From positions 124,001 to 188,000 of the forward strand of contig NZ_UPPP01000083.1 of assembly GCF_900476375.1 (NCBI RefSeq): a DNA stretch of 64,000 nucleotides, in the 5' to 3' direction. Shown in pieces: positions 7,979 through 18,100 of this stretch. Numbering within the stretch: the stretch's first letter is position 1; each line of letters begins with the position of its first letter. This DNA comes from Allolucifera butyrica. Lineage in GTDB: Bacteria; Bacillota; Negativicutes; Sporomusales; UPPP01. A program made the position numbers and the translations under genes. The notes beneath the pieces were generated by a model, which was not told the origin of the DNA, did no database searches, and saw nothing but the letters and a program-made list of their open reading frames with translations.

Positions 7979-8845
7979 TTACCCCAAATTTAGTACTTTA
8001 ACCGGTGTAAGATAAACGGAATCCGGCTGTTGCCGCCCAATCCCCACCAGACGATTCGAATGGTCATAAATTCGAAAAAGCCCGGCTGGGCTGCCGCCGG
8101 TTTCAACCGCCTGCCCATTTTGAAGCCGTTTGGCTGTTTCCGAATTTAAAGTAATTTGCGGCATATGACCCAGAGCATAATCAAGCGGCAGGATAACCGC
8201 CTCTTTTTGTTCGGCTATTTGCTCCAGTAAGACGGCATCCGCCAGCGTAAAATTCCCCACCCGGGTCCGGACTAAAAAAGACATCACCGCCGGATAACCC
8301 AGCTTTTGTCCGATATCCATGCATAACGAGCGGATATAGGTACCTTTTGAGCAGGTTACATCAAACAAAATGCCTGCCTCTGTTATTTTTATCAGTTGAA
8401 TCGAATCGATAAAAATCGTGCGGGCTTCCCTTTCCACTGTCATTCCGGCGCGGGCCAGTTCATACATCTTCCGTCCTGCAACCTTGACTGCCGAATACAT
8501 GGGAGGAATTTGCCGGGAGGTTCCGGCAAAGGAGGCCAGAACGGTTTCGATTTGTTCGGCGGCAATGCCCGGATACGGCGCCGAGCGGAGAACTTCCCCT
8601 GTATCGTCACCGGTGTCGGTTTCATAACCAAAGGTTAATTCGGCCCGATAGCTCTTGCTGCAATCGGTTGTGTATTCGATAATGCGGGTAGCTTGTCCCA
8701 AAAAAACCGGCAATACGCCGGCGGCGGCAGGGTCCAGCGTACCGGCATGACCGGCTTTTTTTTCTCCCAATGTGCGGCGGACAAAAGCTACAACATCATG
8801 AGAAGTCATGCCCGGCGGTTTCAGCACATTGATAATTCCCGTCAT
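7979..8845 (-). CDS. truB: tRNA pseudouridine(55) synthase
   Basis: Converts U55 in the T-loop of tRNAs to pseudouridine. The protein has 288 residues. The motif HAGTLDPAAAGVLP places the catalytic Asp at residue 38; KGTYIRSL is the conserved motif near 175. The last 60 residues (VETGGSPAGLFRIYD onward) look like the small C-terminal PUA-like domain. Its ATG overlaps the end of nrnA by four bases, so the two are translationally coupled in the rimP-infB operon. Confidence 0.96.
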   Translation of the reverse strand: MTGIINVLKPPGMTSHDVVAFVRRTLGEKKAGHAGTLDPAAAGVLPVFLGQATRIIEYTTDCSKSYRAELTFGYETDTGDDTGEVLRSAPYPGIAAEQIETVLASFAGTSRQIPPMYSAVKVAGRKMYELARAGMTVEREARTIFIDSIQLIKITEAGILFDVTCSKGTYIRSLCMDIGQKLGYPAVMSFLVRTRVGNFTLADAVLLEQIAEQKEAVILPLDYALGHMPQITLNSETAKRLQNGQAVETGGSPAGLFRIYDHSNRLVGIGRQQPDSVYLTPVKVLNLG

Positions 8846-9795
8846 ACCGGACTCTCCTTAAGCCGGGCAACGGCGGCGCCAATTATTTTTGTTTTGGCAT
8901 CCTCCAGGGTTCCGTTCAGTGTGCACCCGGCAGCGCGGGCGTGACCGCCGCCGCCGAAAGCTAAGGCTAACCGGCTGACGTCGACATTTCTTGAACGCAG
9001 ACTGACCCGTACCGTATTGGTATCCACGACTTTAAATAAGACGGCAATTTCCACCCCTTCAATATTGCGGGGATAATTAATGAATCCTTCCGTATTATCC
9101 GACGTAATCTGTCCCATTTCGGCCGACAGGGTAATGGTGGCAATCCTGCCTGCTTCATATAGTTGAAGAGTTGCTAATGCCTTGGTCAGCAAAATAATAT
9201 TTGCCAGAGGGCGTGTATCCAAATGTTCAGCGATAACGTGCGGCTGAACACCGCATTCGATCAATTCCGCCGCATAACGCATCGTAGCGGCGGAAGTATT
9301 GGCGTAACGGAAAAACCCGCAATCCGTCGCAATTGCCGTATATAAACAAACCGCAATCTCCCGGGTGATTTTTCCATTCATCAGTCCCAATAACTTAAAA
9401 ATGATTTCGCCGGTCGCGGCAGCTTCTGCGTCAACGTACCAATAATCGGCAAACCGGGTATTGGACAAATGATGGTCTAAGTTCAGGATGGGTGCGAAAA
9501 CGGCTGTCTTAACCGCCCCGATCCGCTCCTCATCACTAGCGTCAAGTACGACCAGCAGGTCCGCATTCAGTCCGGAACGGGGCCGGACTATTTTCTCCTG
9601 GCCGGGAAGGTACTGGTATAATTTCGGCACGTCATCGTCGAGAAGCATCGTAACGTCCTTGCCTGCGGCCCTAAGCGAATGAAAGAGGGCAAGCATAGAG
9701 CCCAGACTGTCGCCGTCCGGATAAATATGGGCGGTCAGCACGATATTGGCAGCTCGTTCCAGCAATTCCGAAGCCTGCTTAAGTGAAATTTCCAT
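8842..9795 (-). CDS. nrnA: NrnA: DHH oligoribonuclease and pAp phosphatase
   Basis: A DHH/DHHA1 phosphoesterase that degrades 2-5 nucleotide RNA fragments and dephosphorylates 3'-phosphoadenosine 5'-phosphate. Residues of the two-metal site are visible: His23, Asp27 and Asp29 (HIYPDGDSLGS), Asp85, and DHH at 107-109. The C-terminal DHHA1 domain carries GGGGHARAAG near 290. The 317 residues match the family. The start overlaps the rbfA stop by one base. Its place between rbfA and truB is common in clostridia and Negativicutes. Confidence 0.94.
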   Translation of the reverse strand: MEISLKQASELLERAANIVLTAHIYPDGDSLGSMLALFHSLRAAGKDVTMLLDDDVPKLYQYLPGQEKIVRPRSGLNADLLVVLDASDEERIGAVKTAVFAPILNLDHHLSNTRFADYWYVDAEAAATGEIIFKLLGLMNGKITREIAVCLYTAIATDCGFFRYANTSAATMRYAAELIECGVQPHVIAEHLDTRPLANIILLTKALATLQLYEAGRIATITLSAEMGQITSDNTEGFINYPRNIEGVEIAVLFKVVDTNTVRVSLRSRNVDVSRLALAFGGGGHARAAGCTLNGTLEDAKTKIIGAAVARLKESPV

Positions 9796-10151
9796 CAGCG
9801 GCTGCCTTCCTCCTGCTTCAACTTAGTTAATAGTTCCTGAATGCGTGTGCTATAATCCAGGGAATCGTCAATATGCAGCGACAATTCCGGCGTTATCCGC
9901 AGCCGGATCCGTTTGCCGATTTCACTGCGTAAATAACCGATTGCGCTTTGCAATCCCTGCCAGGTAGCTACCTTCTGTTCATCATTTCCCATGAGGCTAA
10001 GATATACCTTAGCCGTATGTAAATCGCCGCTTACCTCCACGTGGGTGACAGTAACAAAGCCAACCCGCGGATCCTTCAGCTCAGTCAGTATAATTTTACT
10101 GATTTCCTGTTTAATAAATTCTTGGACTTTTTCCACCCGCAGTTGTCCCAT
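9795..10151 (-). CDS. rbfA: Ribosome-binding factor A
   Basis: A small KH-fold protein that binds the maturing 30S subunit near the 5' end of 16S rRNA and helps late assembly. The 118 residues contain the usual N-terminal helix (VEKVQEFIKQEISKIILTEL) and the segment DPRVGFVTVTHVEVSGDLHTA. It starts 21 bases after infB in the conserved rimP-nusA-infB-rbfA order. Confidence 0.96.
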   Translation of the reverse strand: MGQLRVEKVQEFIKQEISKIILTELKDPRVGFVTVTHVEVSGDLHTAKVYLSLMGNDEQKVATWQGLQSAIGYLRSEIGKRIRLRITPELSLHIDDSLDYSTRIQELLTKLKQEEGSR

Positions 10152-10171
10152 ATGATTCCCCCGCTTCCAAA

Positions 10172-12769
10172 CTAACTGCTTTGTTTTACCAATTCCATCA
10201 TATACGCTTCAATCACGTCGCCCTCTTTGATGTCCCGGAATTTTTCCATGGAAATTCCGCATTCATAGCCGGCGGCAACTTCTTTTACATCATCTTTAAA
10301 CCGGCGCAAGGATTCCAGTTTGCCCTCATGCACCACAATCCCGTTACGAATAATACGAACCAGGGATGCGCTGGTAATCTTTCCTTCCAATACGTAGGAA
10401 CCGGCGACAACCCCTTTGGGAATGGAGAATACTTTCCGGACCTCAATGCGCCCTAAAATAACCTCTTTGTACTCCGGCGCCAGCATGCCGGTCATGGCCG
10501 CTTCCACGTCGTTTATTGCTTCGTAAATAACCCGGTAAGACCGGATATCAATTTTTTCCGTTTCCGCTGCTTTCCGGGCATTGGCATCAGGCCGTACATT
10601 AAACCCGATAATCAAAGCATTGGATGCCGAAGCCAGCATAACGTCCGACTCATTGATTGCCCCTACCCCTGAGTGAACAATGCTCACCCGCACTTCTTTA
10701 TTTCTCAACGACACCAGCGCTTGCTTTAACGCTTCGATAGAACCCTGAACATCCGCTTTCACGACAATATTCAGATCCTTGATGGCTCCCTCCTGGATCT
10801 GCTTGAACAAATCGTCCAGAGAAACTTTTTGCGACTCTTTCATTTCCTCGCTGCGCTTCTTGGCAACTCGCTTTTCAGCAACAGATCGGGCTATTTTCTC
10901 ATCAACAGCCGCTAATACATCGCCGGCCATGGGAACATCATTTAATCCCAATACTTCTACCGGTGTGGAAGGTTCGGCCTTTTTGACCTTATCACCGCGG
11001 TCATTGATCATGGCCCGGACTTTGCCATAGGTCGTACCGGCGATGATCGAATCGCCGATTCGCAAGGTTCCTTTTTGTACTAAAACGGTAGCAACCGGTC
11101 CCCGGCCCTTATCCAGCTCCGCTTCGATAATTGTGCCATAGGCCAAGCGGTTCGGATTTGCCTTCACTTCCTGCATTTCAGCCACTAATAAAATCATTTC
11201 CAGCAAATCACTCAAGCCGGTTTTTTGGTGAGCCGAGACAGGCACCATGATCGTGTCGCCGCCCCAGTCTTCCGGCACTAAACCTTGTTCCGCCAGTTGT
11301 TGTTTAACCCGGTCGGGATTGGCTCCCGGACGATCCATTTTATTTATCGCGACAATAATCGGCACCTTCGCCGACTTGGCATGATTGATCGCCTCAACGG
11401 TTTGCGGCATCACGCCATCATCTGCTGCAACCACTAAAATGGCAATATCCGTTACCTGCGCCCCTCTGGCCCGCATGGAAGTGAACGCCTCGTGACCGGG
11501 AGTATCCAAAAACACGATCTTTTTTCCCTGGCATAGAACCTGATAGGCTCCAATATGCTGAGTTATGCCACCTGCTTCGTGAGCGGTAACATTGGTTTGA
11601 CGGATGGCATCCAAGAGCGAGGTCTTACCATGATCGACATGTCCCATAACCGTCACTACGGGAGGACGTAAAACCAGACTGGCGGGATCGTCTTCGATTT
11701 CGGCAATTTCCGTCGGATCTTCCTCCGGCGGCAGTTCTTCCACGGTTATATCGTATTCACCTGCCAGAATGACGGCCGTATCCAAGTCAACTTCCTGATT
11801 GATCGTGGCCATGGTTCCCAACGTCATTAATTTTTTTATGATATCACTAACTTCCCGGCCCATCTTACCGGCAAGTTCTTTTACCGTAACCGGCCCGCCC
11901 AGTTTAATAATTTTCGGTTTTGGCGGTTCTTGCTTGGCAGCCGGATTTGGCACCGCGGTATTCATGCCGGGTTTATTCGCCTGATGCCGGTTATGCCCGG
12001 ACGGTCTATTTCCTCCAGTCGGTCTATTTCCACCGAACGGTCTATTTCCTCCGGCTGGTCTATTTCCTCCGGACGATCTATTTCCACCGGCTGGTCTATT
12101 TCCTCCGGCTGTATTCCCGCCCGGACCGGCTTGATGAAACCGGTCCCGGTTCTGCTGCGGTTGAAATTGATTACCGCCGGTTTTTGCAGGCTGTTGGGCC
12201 TGTTCCGGCCGTGGTGCTCCACCAAAGGCCCGGTTCTGATTTTGTTGTCCGGGGGTTCCAAAACCACCCCTGGGCTGTTGCCGAAATGGTCCCTGTTGCT
12301 GGCCTTGATTCGGCCGTTGCTGATGGGGAAAATTCGGACCGGACCTTCTTGCATCCTGAGCCCCTTTAACCTGGGTATGCGCTTCAGCCTGCCGGTTCAT
12401 CGCTCCTTGCTGATTATATCCTTGCTGATTATGTACCGGTGGTCTGTTTTGCCCGCGCTGCTCCGGTCTCTGACCGGGCTGCCAAGGCCGGTGATTTTGC
12501 CTTTCGGCCCGGTCGGAAACCGGACCGCCTGCGGATTGCGCCGACGGCGCCGGGCCGTGACTTACGGAACTGGTTTCCTTTTTCTCGCCGGCCGGTTCCG
12601 CTGCCCCCGTTTTACGGGCAAACGTACGGTCAATAACAATCTTCGCGTCTTCATCCACACTGCTCATATGATTTTTCGCTACCATATTGTGCCGTGCCAG
12701 AATATCTATAATTACTTTACTTGTTGTATCAAACTCTTTAGCTAATTCATAGATCCTGTATTTAGACAT
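10172..12769 (-). CDS. infB: Translation initiation factor IF-2
   Basis: GTPase that brings fMet-tRNA to the 30S subunit and promotes subunit joining. The 865 residues comprise an IF2_N module (1-50, [14 protein letters not shown]), a long low-complexity Gly/Gln/Asn/Arg/Pro region (about 70-275), a second IF2_N module (about 290-340), the G domain (GHVDHGKTS near 378, DTPGHE, NKMD) and the EF-Tu-like domains ending in the fMet-tRNA-binding domain. Residues about 215-260 repeat the unit GGNRPxGGNR in tandem, encoded by similar 15- and 18-base units. The linker composition is unusual but a variable linker is normal for IF-2. Confidence 0.97.
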   Translation of the reverse strand: MSKYRIYELAKEFDTTSKVIIDILARHNMVAKNHMSSVDEDAKIVIDRTFARKTGAAEPAGEKKETSSVSHGPAPSAQSAGGPVSDRAERQNHRPWQPGQRPEQRGQNRPPVHNQQGYNQQGAMNRQAEAHTQVKGAQDARRSGPNFPHQQRPNQGQQQGPFRQQPRGGFGTPGQQNQNRAFGGAPRPEQAQQPAKTGGNQFQPQQNRDRFHQAGPGGNTAGGNRPAGGNRSSGGNRPAGGNRPFGGNRPTGGNRPSGHNRHQANKPGMNTAVPNPAAKQEPPKPKIIKLGGPVTVKELAGKMGREVSDIIKKLMTLGTMATINQEVDLDTAVILAGEYDITVEELPPEEDPTEIAEIEDDPASLVLRPPVVTVMGHVDHGKTSLLDAIRQTNVTAHEAGGITQHIGAYQVLCQGKKIVFLDTPGHEAFTSMRARGAQVTDIAILVVAADDGVMPQTVEAINHAKSAKVPIIVAINKMDRPGANPDRVKQQLAEQGLVPEDWGGDTIMVPVSAHQKTGLSDLLEMILLVAEMQEVKANPNRLAYGTIIEAELDKGRGPVATVLVQKGTLRIGDSIIAGTTYGKVRAMINDRGDKVKKAEPSTPVEVLGLNDVPMAGDVLAAVDEKIARSVAEKRVAKKRSEEMKESQKVSLDDLFKQIQEGAIKDLNIVVKADVQGSIEALKQALVSLRNKEVRVSIVHSGVGAINESDVMLASASNALIIGFNVRPDANARKAAETEKIDIRSYRVIYEAINDVEAAMTGMLAPEYKEVILGRIEVRKVFSIPKGVVAGSYVLEGKITSASLVRIIRNGIVVHEGKLESLRRFKDDVKEVAAGYECGISMEKFRDIKEGDVIEAYMMELVKQSS
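11995..12120 (-). repeat. Tandem GGNRP-coding repeat inside infB
   Basis: About seven degenerate 15- and 18-base units, each centred on the plus-strand word ggtctatttcctccgg, encode GGNRPxGGNR runs in the IF-2 linker. Unit copies differ by a few bases. The tract is in frame, and unit gain or loss would keep the frame. Confidence 0.75.
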
Positions 12770-12805
12770 TGATCCACCCCCAATTTTCTTTCTCCCGGAA
12801 AAAAC

Positions 12806-13120
12806 TCACTGGTCTGTTTTTTCTATCATCCTTTTTATGGCATCACAAAAACCAACATCAAGTACGGCAACGGAAGCCCGGTGCATTTTCCCCGTGGCAC
12901 TGCCTAACTGTTCTTTGGATGCGACTTCATAATGAGCAACCTGATAAAACGCCGTCATACTGCGAAAGCGGTCTTTGGTATTAGCCGAGGCATCGGCGGC
13001 AATCAACACCATTTTGGCCTTCCCGGCTTTCACCGCCTTCTCTACGGCAAATTCTCCCGTAACAAGCTTTCCAGCCTTTTGGGCCAACCCTAACAGGGAT
13101 ATAAGTTTCGCTTCCTTCAT
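12806..13120 (-). CDS. ylxQ: L7Ae-family RNA-binding protein YlxQ
   Basis: A 104-residue member of the L7Ae/L30e/S12e family, which typically binds kink-turn RNA. Visible features are LISLLGLAQKAGKLVTGEFAVEKAV (4-28) and KMVLIAADASANT, the conserved core of these proteins. The start overlaps the rnpM stop codon by four bases. It sits between ylxR and infB exactly as in B. subtilis. The RNA target in bacteria is not settled. Confidence 0.9.
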   Translation of the reverse strand: MKEAKLISLLGLAQKAGKLVTGEFAVEKAVKAGKAKMVLIAADASANTKDRFRSMTAFYQVAHYEVASKEQLGSATGKMHRASVAVLDVGFCDAIKRMIEKTDQ

Positions 13121-13383
13121 ATTTTTATAATACCCTGGCGCAATTGTTCATAAACTTCCGGCGCAATAACCTGATTTAAAGCCCGTTCCAGTTTCTTTTC
13201 TTTAAAGGCTTTATTTAAACACGCTTCGCAGCTGCATACATAAGCCCCGCGCCCCGCTTTCTTCCCGGTGGGATCCAGTAAAACCTCTCCCGCCGGCGTA
13301 CGTACCACCCGCATTAATTCTTTCTTATTTTTCATTTCTTGACAGCCGACACATAGTCGCTGAGGAATCTTTTTCGGTTTCAT
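13117..13383 (-). CDS. rnpM: YlxR/RnpM, RNase P modulator (DUF448)
   Basis: An 88-residue YlxR-family protein. Two Cys pairs or motifs are visible, CVGCQE (11-16) and YVCSCEACL (48-56), with the conserved GRGAYVC. In B. subtilis this protein has been reported to bind RNase P RNA and modulate RNase P activity, hence RnpM. It is positioned between nusA and ylxQ, as expected. Start ATG 13383 follows GAGGAGGAAACAGA. Confidence 0.9.
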   Translation of the reverse strand: MKPKKIPQRLCVGCQEMKNKKELMRVVRTPAGEVLLDPTGKKAGRGAYVCSCEACLNKAFKEKKLERALNQVIAPEVYEQLRQGIIKI

Positions 13384-13402
13384 TCTGTTTCCTCCTCTCG
13401 CA

Positions 13403-14446
13403 TTATGTGGCAGACTGAATTTGCGACTCGCTCTTAATGTCTATTTTCCAGCCGGTTAATTTGGCGGCCAGCCGGGCATTTTGCCCCTCCTTGCCAATTG
13501 CCAGGGACAGTTGATAGTCCGGCACAACCACTTTGGATATTTTTTCAATTTCGTTAACATCAACCGACAGTACTTTGGCCGGACTTAGCGCACTGGCAAT
13601 ATATTTGGCCGGATCATTATTCCATTTAACAATATCTATTTTTTCGCCTTTTAATTCGTTAACAATTGTCTGTACGCGCATCCCTTTGTGTCCAACACAA
13701 GCTCCTACGGGATCCACATTTTCGTCCCGGGAATGAACCGCAATTTTAGAGCGTAACCCCGGTTCCCGGGTAACCGATTTAATTTCAACTACGCCATCAT
13801 GAATTTCCGGAACTTCCAGCTCAAATAACCGCTTCAATAAACCGGGATGAGTCCGGGATACCAGAATTTGCGGCCCCTTGGTGGTTTTCTTCACTTCAAT
13901 AATATAAGTCTTTAGCCGGTCTCCGTGCCGGTATGCCTCACCCGGAATCTGTTCCGACGACGCCAAAATAGCTTCCGCTTTGCCCAAATCAATAAATACA
14001 TTTTTTTGTTCCAGACGTTGCACAATACCGGTAACGATGTCACTTTCCCGGTTGGAAAATTCTTCGAAGACAATACCCCGTTCCGCCTCCCGGATTCGCT
14101 GAACGACCACCTGCTTAGCGGTCTGGGCGGCAATACGGCCAAAATTTTTCGGTGTTACTTCCAACTCTACTACATCGTCCAATTCATAACGTAAATCAAG
14201 GGAACGGGCCTCGGCCAGCGAAATTTCCAGACGGGAATCCTGCACTTCTTCCACAACGATTTTCCGGGCATAGACATGGATTTCCCCGGTACTTCGATCC
14301 AAAAATACTCTTACATTTTGAGCTGAGCCAAAATTCCGTTTGTAAGCTGAAATCAGCGCCGCTTCAATTGCATCAAATACAATCTCCGCCGCAATTCCTT
14401 TTTCCCGCGCTAATTGTTCAAAAGCTTGCATAAATTCGGCATTCAT
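13403..14446 (-). CDS. nusA: Transcription termination/antitermination factor NusA
   Basis: Binds RNA polymerase and nascent RNA to control pausing, termination and antitermination. The 347 residues contain the N-terminal RNAP-binding domain (1-125), an S1 domain (about 130-200, [20 protein letters not shown]) and two KH domains (about 205-345, with [17 protein letters not shown] and [19 protein letters not shown]). It lacks the acidic C-terminal repeats of the E. coli protein, as usual in Firmicutes. It lies 33 bases after rimP in the same operon. Confidence 0.97.
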   Translation of the reverse strand: MNAEFMQAFEQLAREKGIAAEIVFDAIEAALISAYKRNFGSAQNVRVFLDRSTGEIHVYARKIVVEEVQDSRLEISLAEARSLDLRYELDDVVELEVTPKNFGRIAAQTAKQVVVQRIREAERGIVFEEFSNRESDIVTGIVQRLEQKNVFIDLGKAEAILASSEQIPGEAYRHGDRLKTYIIEVKKTTKGPQILVSRTHPGLLKRLFELEVPEIHDGVVEIKSVTREPGLRSKIAVHSRDENVDPVGACVGHKGMRVQTIVNELKGEKIDIVKWNNDPAKYIASALSPAKVLSVDVNEIEKISKVVVPDYQLSLAIGKEGQNARLAAKLTGWKIDIKSESQIQSAT

Positions 14447-14478
14447 CTGAATCCCCCTATTAAATTTTTATTTGAAAT

Positions 14479-14937
14479 CTAAAAATCAATATGCAATCTC
14501 ACTTGCGAGACTTTTTCCTGCGCTATGCTGGTTTCCGTCCCGTCCATATTGATGGTTATATTGCCGTCATTCAGGCCCAGTAAAGTGCCGGTGAACATTT
14601 TGCGCCCGTCTAACGGCGCAAACATATGAACATCCACTGTTTCCCCGCGATAACGGGTAAAGTCAGCCTCTTTTTTTAACGGCCGGTCCAGTCCCGGTGA
14701 CGAAATTTCCAGATAATAACTATCCCGGATAGGGTCAAGACGGTCCAGTTCACTTTCCAGTTTTTCACTAACCCACTGACAGTCTTCCACTTCAATACCG
14801 CCCAGTTTATCAAGAAAAACCCGCAAATACCAATCCCGCTCTTTGACATATTCGACATCAACCAATTCCAGTCCGGTATTGGTGATTATATTGCCAACTA
14901 AATTCGCCACCAGTTGTTCAATCTGTTCCCTCGCCAA
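14479..14937 (-). CDS. rimP: Ribosome maturation factor RimP
   Basis: Assists 30S subunit assembly. I chose TTG 14937, which follows GGGGG at 7-base spacing and gives 152 residues, the usual length; ATG 14976 or 14973 would add an unusual basic tail (MMRNTRSRKWG). The conserved segment is YLEISSPGLDRPLK in the middle, followed by a C-terminal SH3-like domain. It is the first gene of the rimP-truB operon and is preceded by a sigma-A promoter and a structured leader. Confidence 0.92.
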   Translation of the reverse strand: MAREQIEQLVANLVGNIITNTGLELVDVEYVKERDWYLRVFLDKLGGIEVEDCQWVSEKLESELDRLDPIRDSYYLEISSPGLDRPLKKEADFTRYRGETVDVHMFAPLDGRKMFTGTLLGLNDGNITINMDGTETSIAQEKVSQVRLHIDF

Positions 14938-15013
14938 TTCAATCCCCCATTTCCTGCTACGAGTATTCCTCATCACCCGTATTCCCTACTATTGTTGCCT
15001 AAGCATGCTCATA

Positions 15014-15075
15014 CTTATACCTTGTTGGAAGAGTAAACCAGTATAAGATGAAAGAGTGGGTATATACCCACTCTT
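15014..15075 (-). promoter_or_regulatory. rimP leader with a perfect 24-bp palindrome
   Basis: aagagtggg-tatata-cccactctt (15052-15075) is a perfect 24-bp palindrome. It lies about 20-45 bases after the predicted rimP transcript start. A second inverted repeat, cttatac/gtataag (15014-15020 and 15041-15047), follows. The palindrome could be a leader hairpin, an operator or a weak terminator for polC; only a short TCTTTCATCTT follows it on the minus strand. Confidence 0.5.
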
Positions 15076-15103
15076 GTCATGCACCACACTTGTAACTATA
15101 TGT

Positions 15104-15132
15104 AGTATAACACTCAAGGATTAATTTTACAA
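15104..15132 (-). promoter_or_regulatory. Sigma-A promoter for the rimP-infB operon
   Basis: On the minus strand TTGTAA (complement of 15127-15132), a 17-base spacer and TATACT (complement of 15104-15109). Both boxes match the consensus at five of six positions. It lies 15 bases past the polC stop, so the operon starts independently of polC. Confidence 0.7.
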
Positions 15133-15147
15133 TATACAATTCAAAAA

Positions 15148-18100
15148 TCAGGCAAACAACATAATCTGGTCGGTTTCCGGCAAATCATCCAAACAACCGT
15201 GTTCTTTCAAAATATCAATAACGGTCTTCGACACGCGACTGCGTACACGAAGGTCCTCCTGCGAGGAGAAGGGCCGCGGTTCCCGGGCCTGGACGATATT
15301 GCGGGCTGCCGTATCTCCCAGTCCCTCTAAGGCTGCCAATGGCGGCAATAAACCATTCCCGGCAATTAAGAATTTAGTGGCATGCGACTCATAAAGGGAA
15401 ACTTTTTGAAAAGAGAAATTGCGCAGATACAGTTCCAGAGTCATTTCCAAAATAGTTTGCAATCCCTTTTCCTTAGCCGTCAAATCATTGCCCCGCTCCT
15501 CAAATTCGGATAATTTAGCCCTGATGGCTGCCTCTCCCTTAACAATTAAGCCGGCATCAAATTCAGTAGCCCGGACAGTGAAATAAGCCGCATAAAAAGC
15601 CAACGGATAATGCACTTTGCAATAAGCAATGCGGACAGCCATCATGACATAGGCGACCGCATGCGCTTTCGGAAACATGTATTGTATTTTCCGGCAAGAT
15701 TCAATGTACCACTGGGGAACCCCCTGGTCCAGCATTTTCTGAATATCTTCCTCCTTAATCGATTTACCTTTTCCTTTACGCACCATTTCCATCGTTTGAA
15801 AGGCCATTTTAGGCGGCAGCCCTTTTTGAATCAAATAGATCATAATATCATCACGGGCAGAAATTGCCTCCGACAACTTGGCAATGCCGTTCTTTATCAA
15901 ATCCTGTGCATTATTAAGCCAAACGTCCGTACCATGAGAAAATCCGCTGATACGAACCAATTCGCTAAATTTGCGCGGCTTCGTATCTTCCAGCATCTGA
16001 CGGACAAACTTAGTACCAAATTCGGGAATGCCAAAAGTCCCAACGGTACTGCCCAATTGTTCGGGGGTCAAACCTAACGCTTCCGTGGAGGAAAACAGGC
16101 TCATTGTTGCCGGATCATCAAAAGGAATTGTTTTCGCATTCCGTCCGGTCAGGTCTTCCAGCATTCTAATGACGGTGGGATCATCATGACCTAATATATC
16201 CAGCTTAACCAACCGGCTGCTGATGGAATGATAATCAAAATGAGTCGTGATGGTGCTGGACGAATTTTTATCCGCCGGATATTGAATGGGCGTAAAATGA
16301 TGCACATCCATATCACGGGGTACAACCATGATTCCCCCGGGATGCTGTCCCGTGGTCTGCTTGACTCCGCCGCAGCCGGACACAAGTTTATTGACCCGGG
16401 CGTTACGGACCATTGTATTTTTTTCGCTAAAATATTTTTTTACAAATCCATACGCTTTTTTATCGGCAATGGTTGAAATCGTACCGGCTCTGAATACATT
16501 GTCCTTGCCAAACAACTCTTCCGTATATTTATGGGCAACGGGCTGATAATCGCCGGAGAAATTAAGGTCAATATCCGGTACCTTATCTCCGTTGAACCCC
16601 ATAAAAACAGCGAACGGAATATCATGGCCGTCTTTTTTCATCTCCATATTACAAGCCGGACACTTTTTATCCGGCAAGTCAAAGCCGCTGCCATAACTGC
16701 CGTCGGTTACAAATTCGCTGTGCTTGCACTCGGGACATCGCCAGTGCGGCGGCAAAGGGTTGACCTCGGTAATATCCGTCATGGTGGCTACAAACGAGGA
16801 ACCTACCGAACCCCGCGAACCGACCAGATAGCCGTCATCCAGCGATTTTTTTACCAATTTATGGGCTATAAGATACAACACGGCAAAACCATGGTTAATA
16901 ATCGAGTCCAGTTCCAATTTAAGACGCGCCGCCACAATCTCAGGCAGCTCCTTGCCATATAGAGCGGCTGCTTTGGCATAAGCCATAGACTGGATTTGTT
17001 CTTCCGCCCCCGGAATTTGCGGCGAGTACAATTCGTCGGGGATCGGTTTTATGACTTCAATCCTGTCATTAATTTGCCGTGGGGTTTCCACAACGACCTC
17101 GTAAGCTTTGTCCTTTCCCAGGTAATCAAACTCCGCCAGCATTTCCTCGGTGGTGCGGAAATAAAGCGGCGGTTGTTTGTCGGCATCCGAATATCCCTGG
17201 CCGGCCATAAGAATCGCACGGTAAATATGGTCTTCCGGATTTAAGAAATGAACATCGCAGGTTGCAACTACCGGCTTGTTCAGCCGTTCGCCAATTTGGC
17301 ATACTCGCCGGTTAATCTGCCGCAGTTCTTCTTCACTGCCGACTTTTCCTTCGCGCAATAAAAAGGCATTATTCCCCGTCGGCTGAATTTCCAGATAATC
17401 ATAATAAGCAGCAATCTGGTCCAATTCCGCATCGGTGGCGCCATGCAGCATGGCCTGAATCAGATCCCCCGCCTCGCAGGCGGAACCAAAAAGCAGGCCT
17501 TCCCGGTGTTCCGTCAGAACGGCCCGGGGAATTCGGGGCTTCCGATGCAGGTATTTCAGATGGGACAAGGATACCAGCCGGTACAAATTGCGCAGACCAA
17601 CGCTGTTTTGAACCAAAATTACGATATGTCTGGCCTGATTGATATCTTGTTCAAACAAGTAGCCTTCCATCCCGTAAATTACTTTAATTCCGGCCTTGGC
17701 CGCTTCTTCTTGGGCTTCGGGAAACGCTTGCACTACGCCGTGGTCGGTTATGGCAACGGCGGGATGACGCCATTTGGCCGCCGTCTTAATAAGGCTTTTT
17801 ACCGCCACAACGGAGTCCATACTGCTCATACGGGTATGCAAGTGCAGTTCGACCCGGGGAGTATCGGCGGTATCCAGCCGTTCCGGTTTTATCACTTTGC
17901 AGATGCTGTCAGGGTACATCATCAGTTCATCCGAATATTTATCGTTCCGCACCATTCCCTTAAGGCGGACCGTCATTCCGTCCCGCAGTTCTTCCATTAT
18001 TTTGCCGGCTTGTTCTTTATCCTGGTCTTTAAAAAATACCTTGCAGCTAATCCCGTCCGTTCCATCAACCAGGTCAAAGGTAACAATGCTATTTCCCGTC

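Noticed and set aside
11930..12745. A 271-residue plus-strand open frame opposite infB
   Set aside because: It is antisense to the low-complexity linker of IF-2, has a repetitive composition and no ribosome site; a shadow frame.
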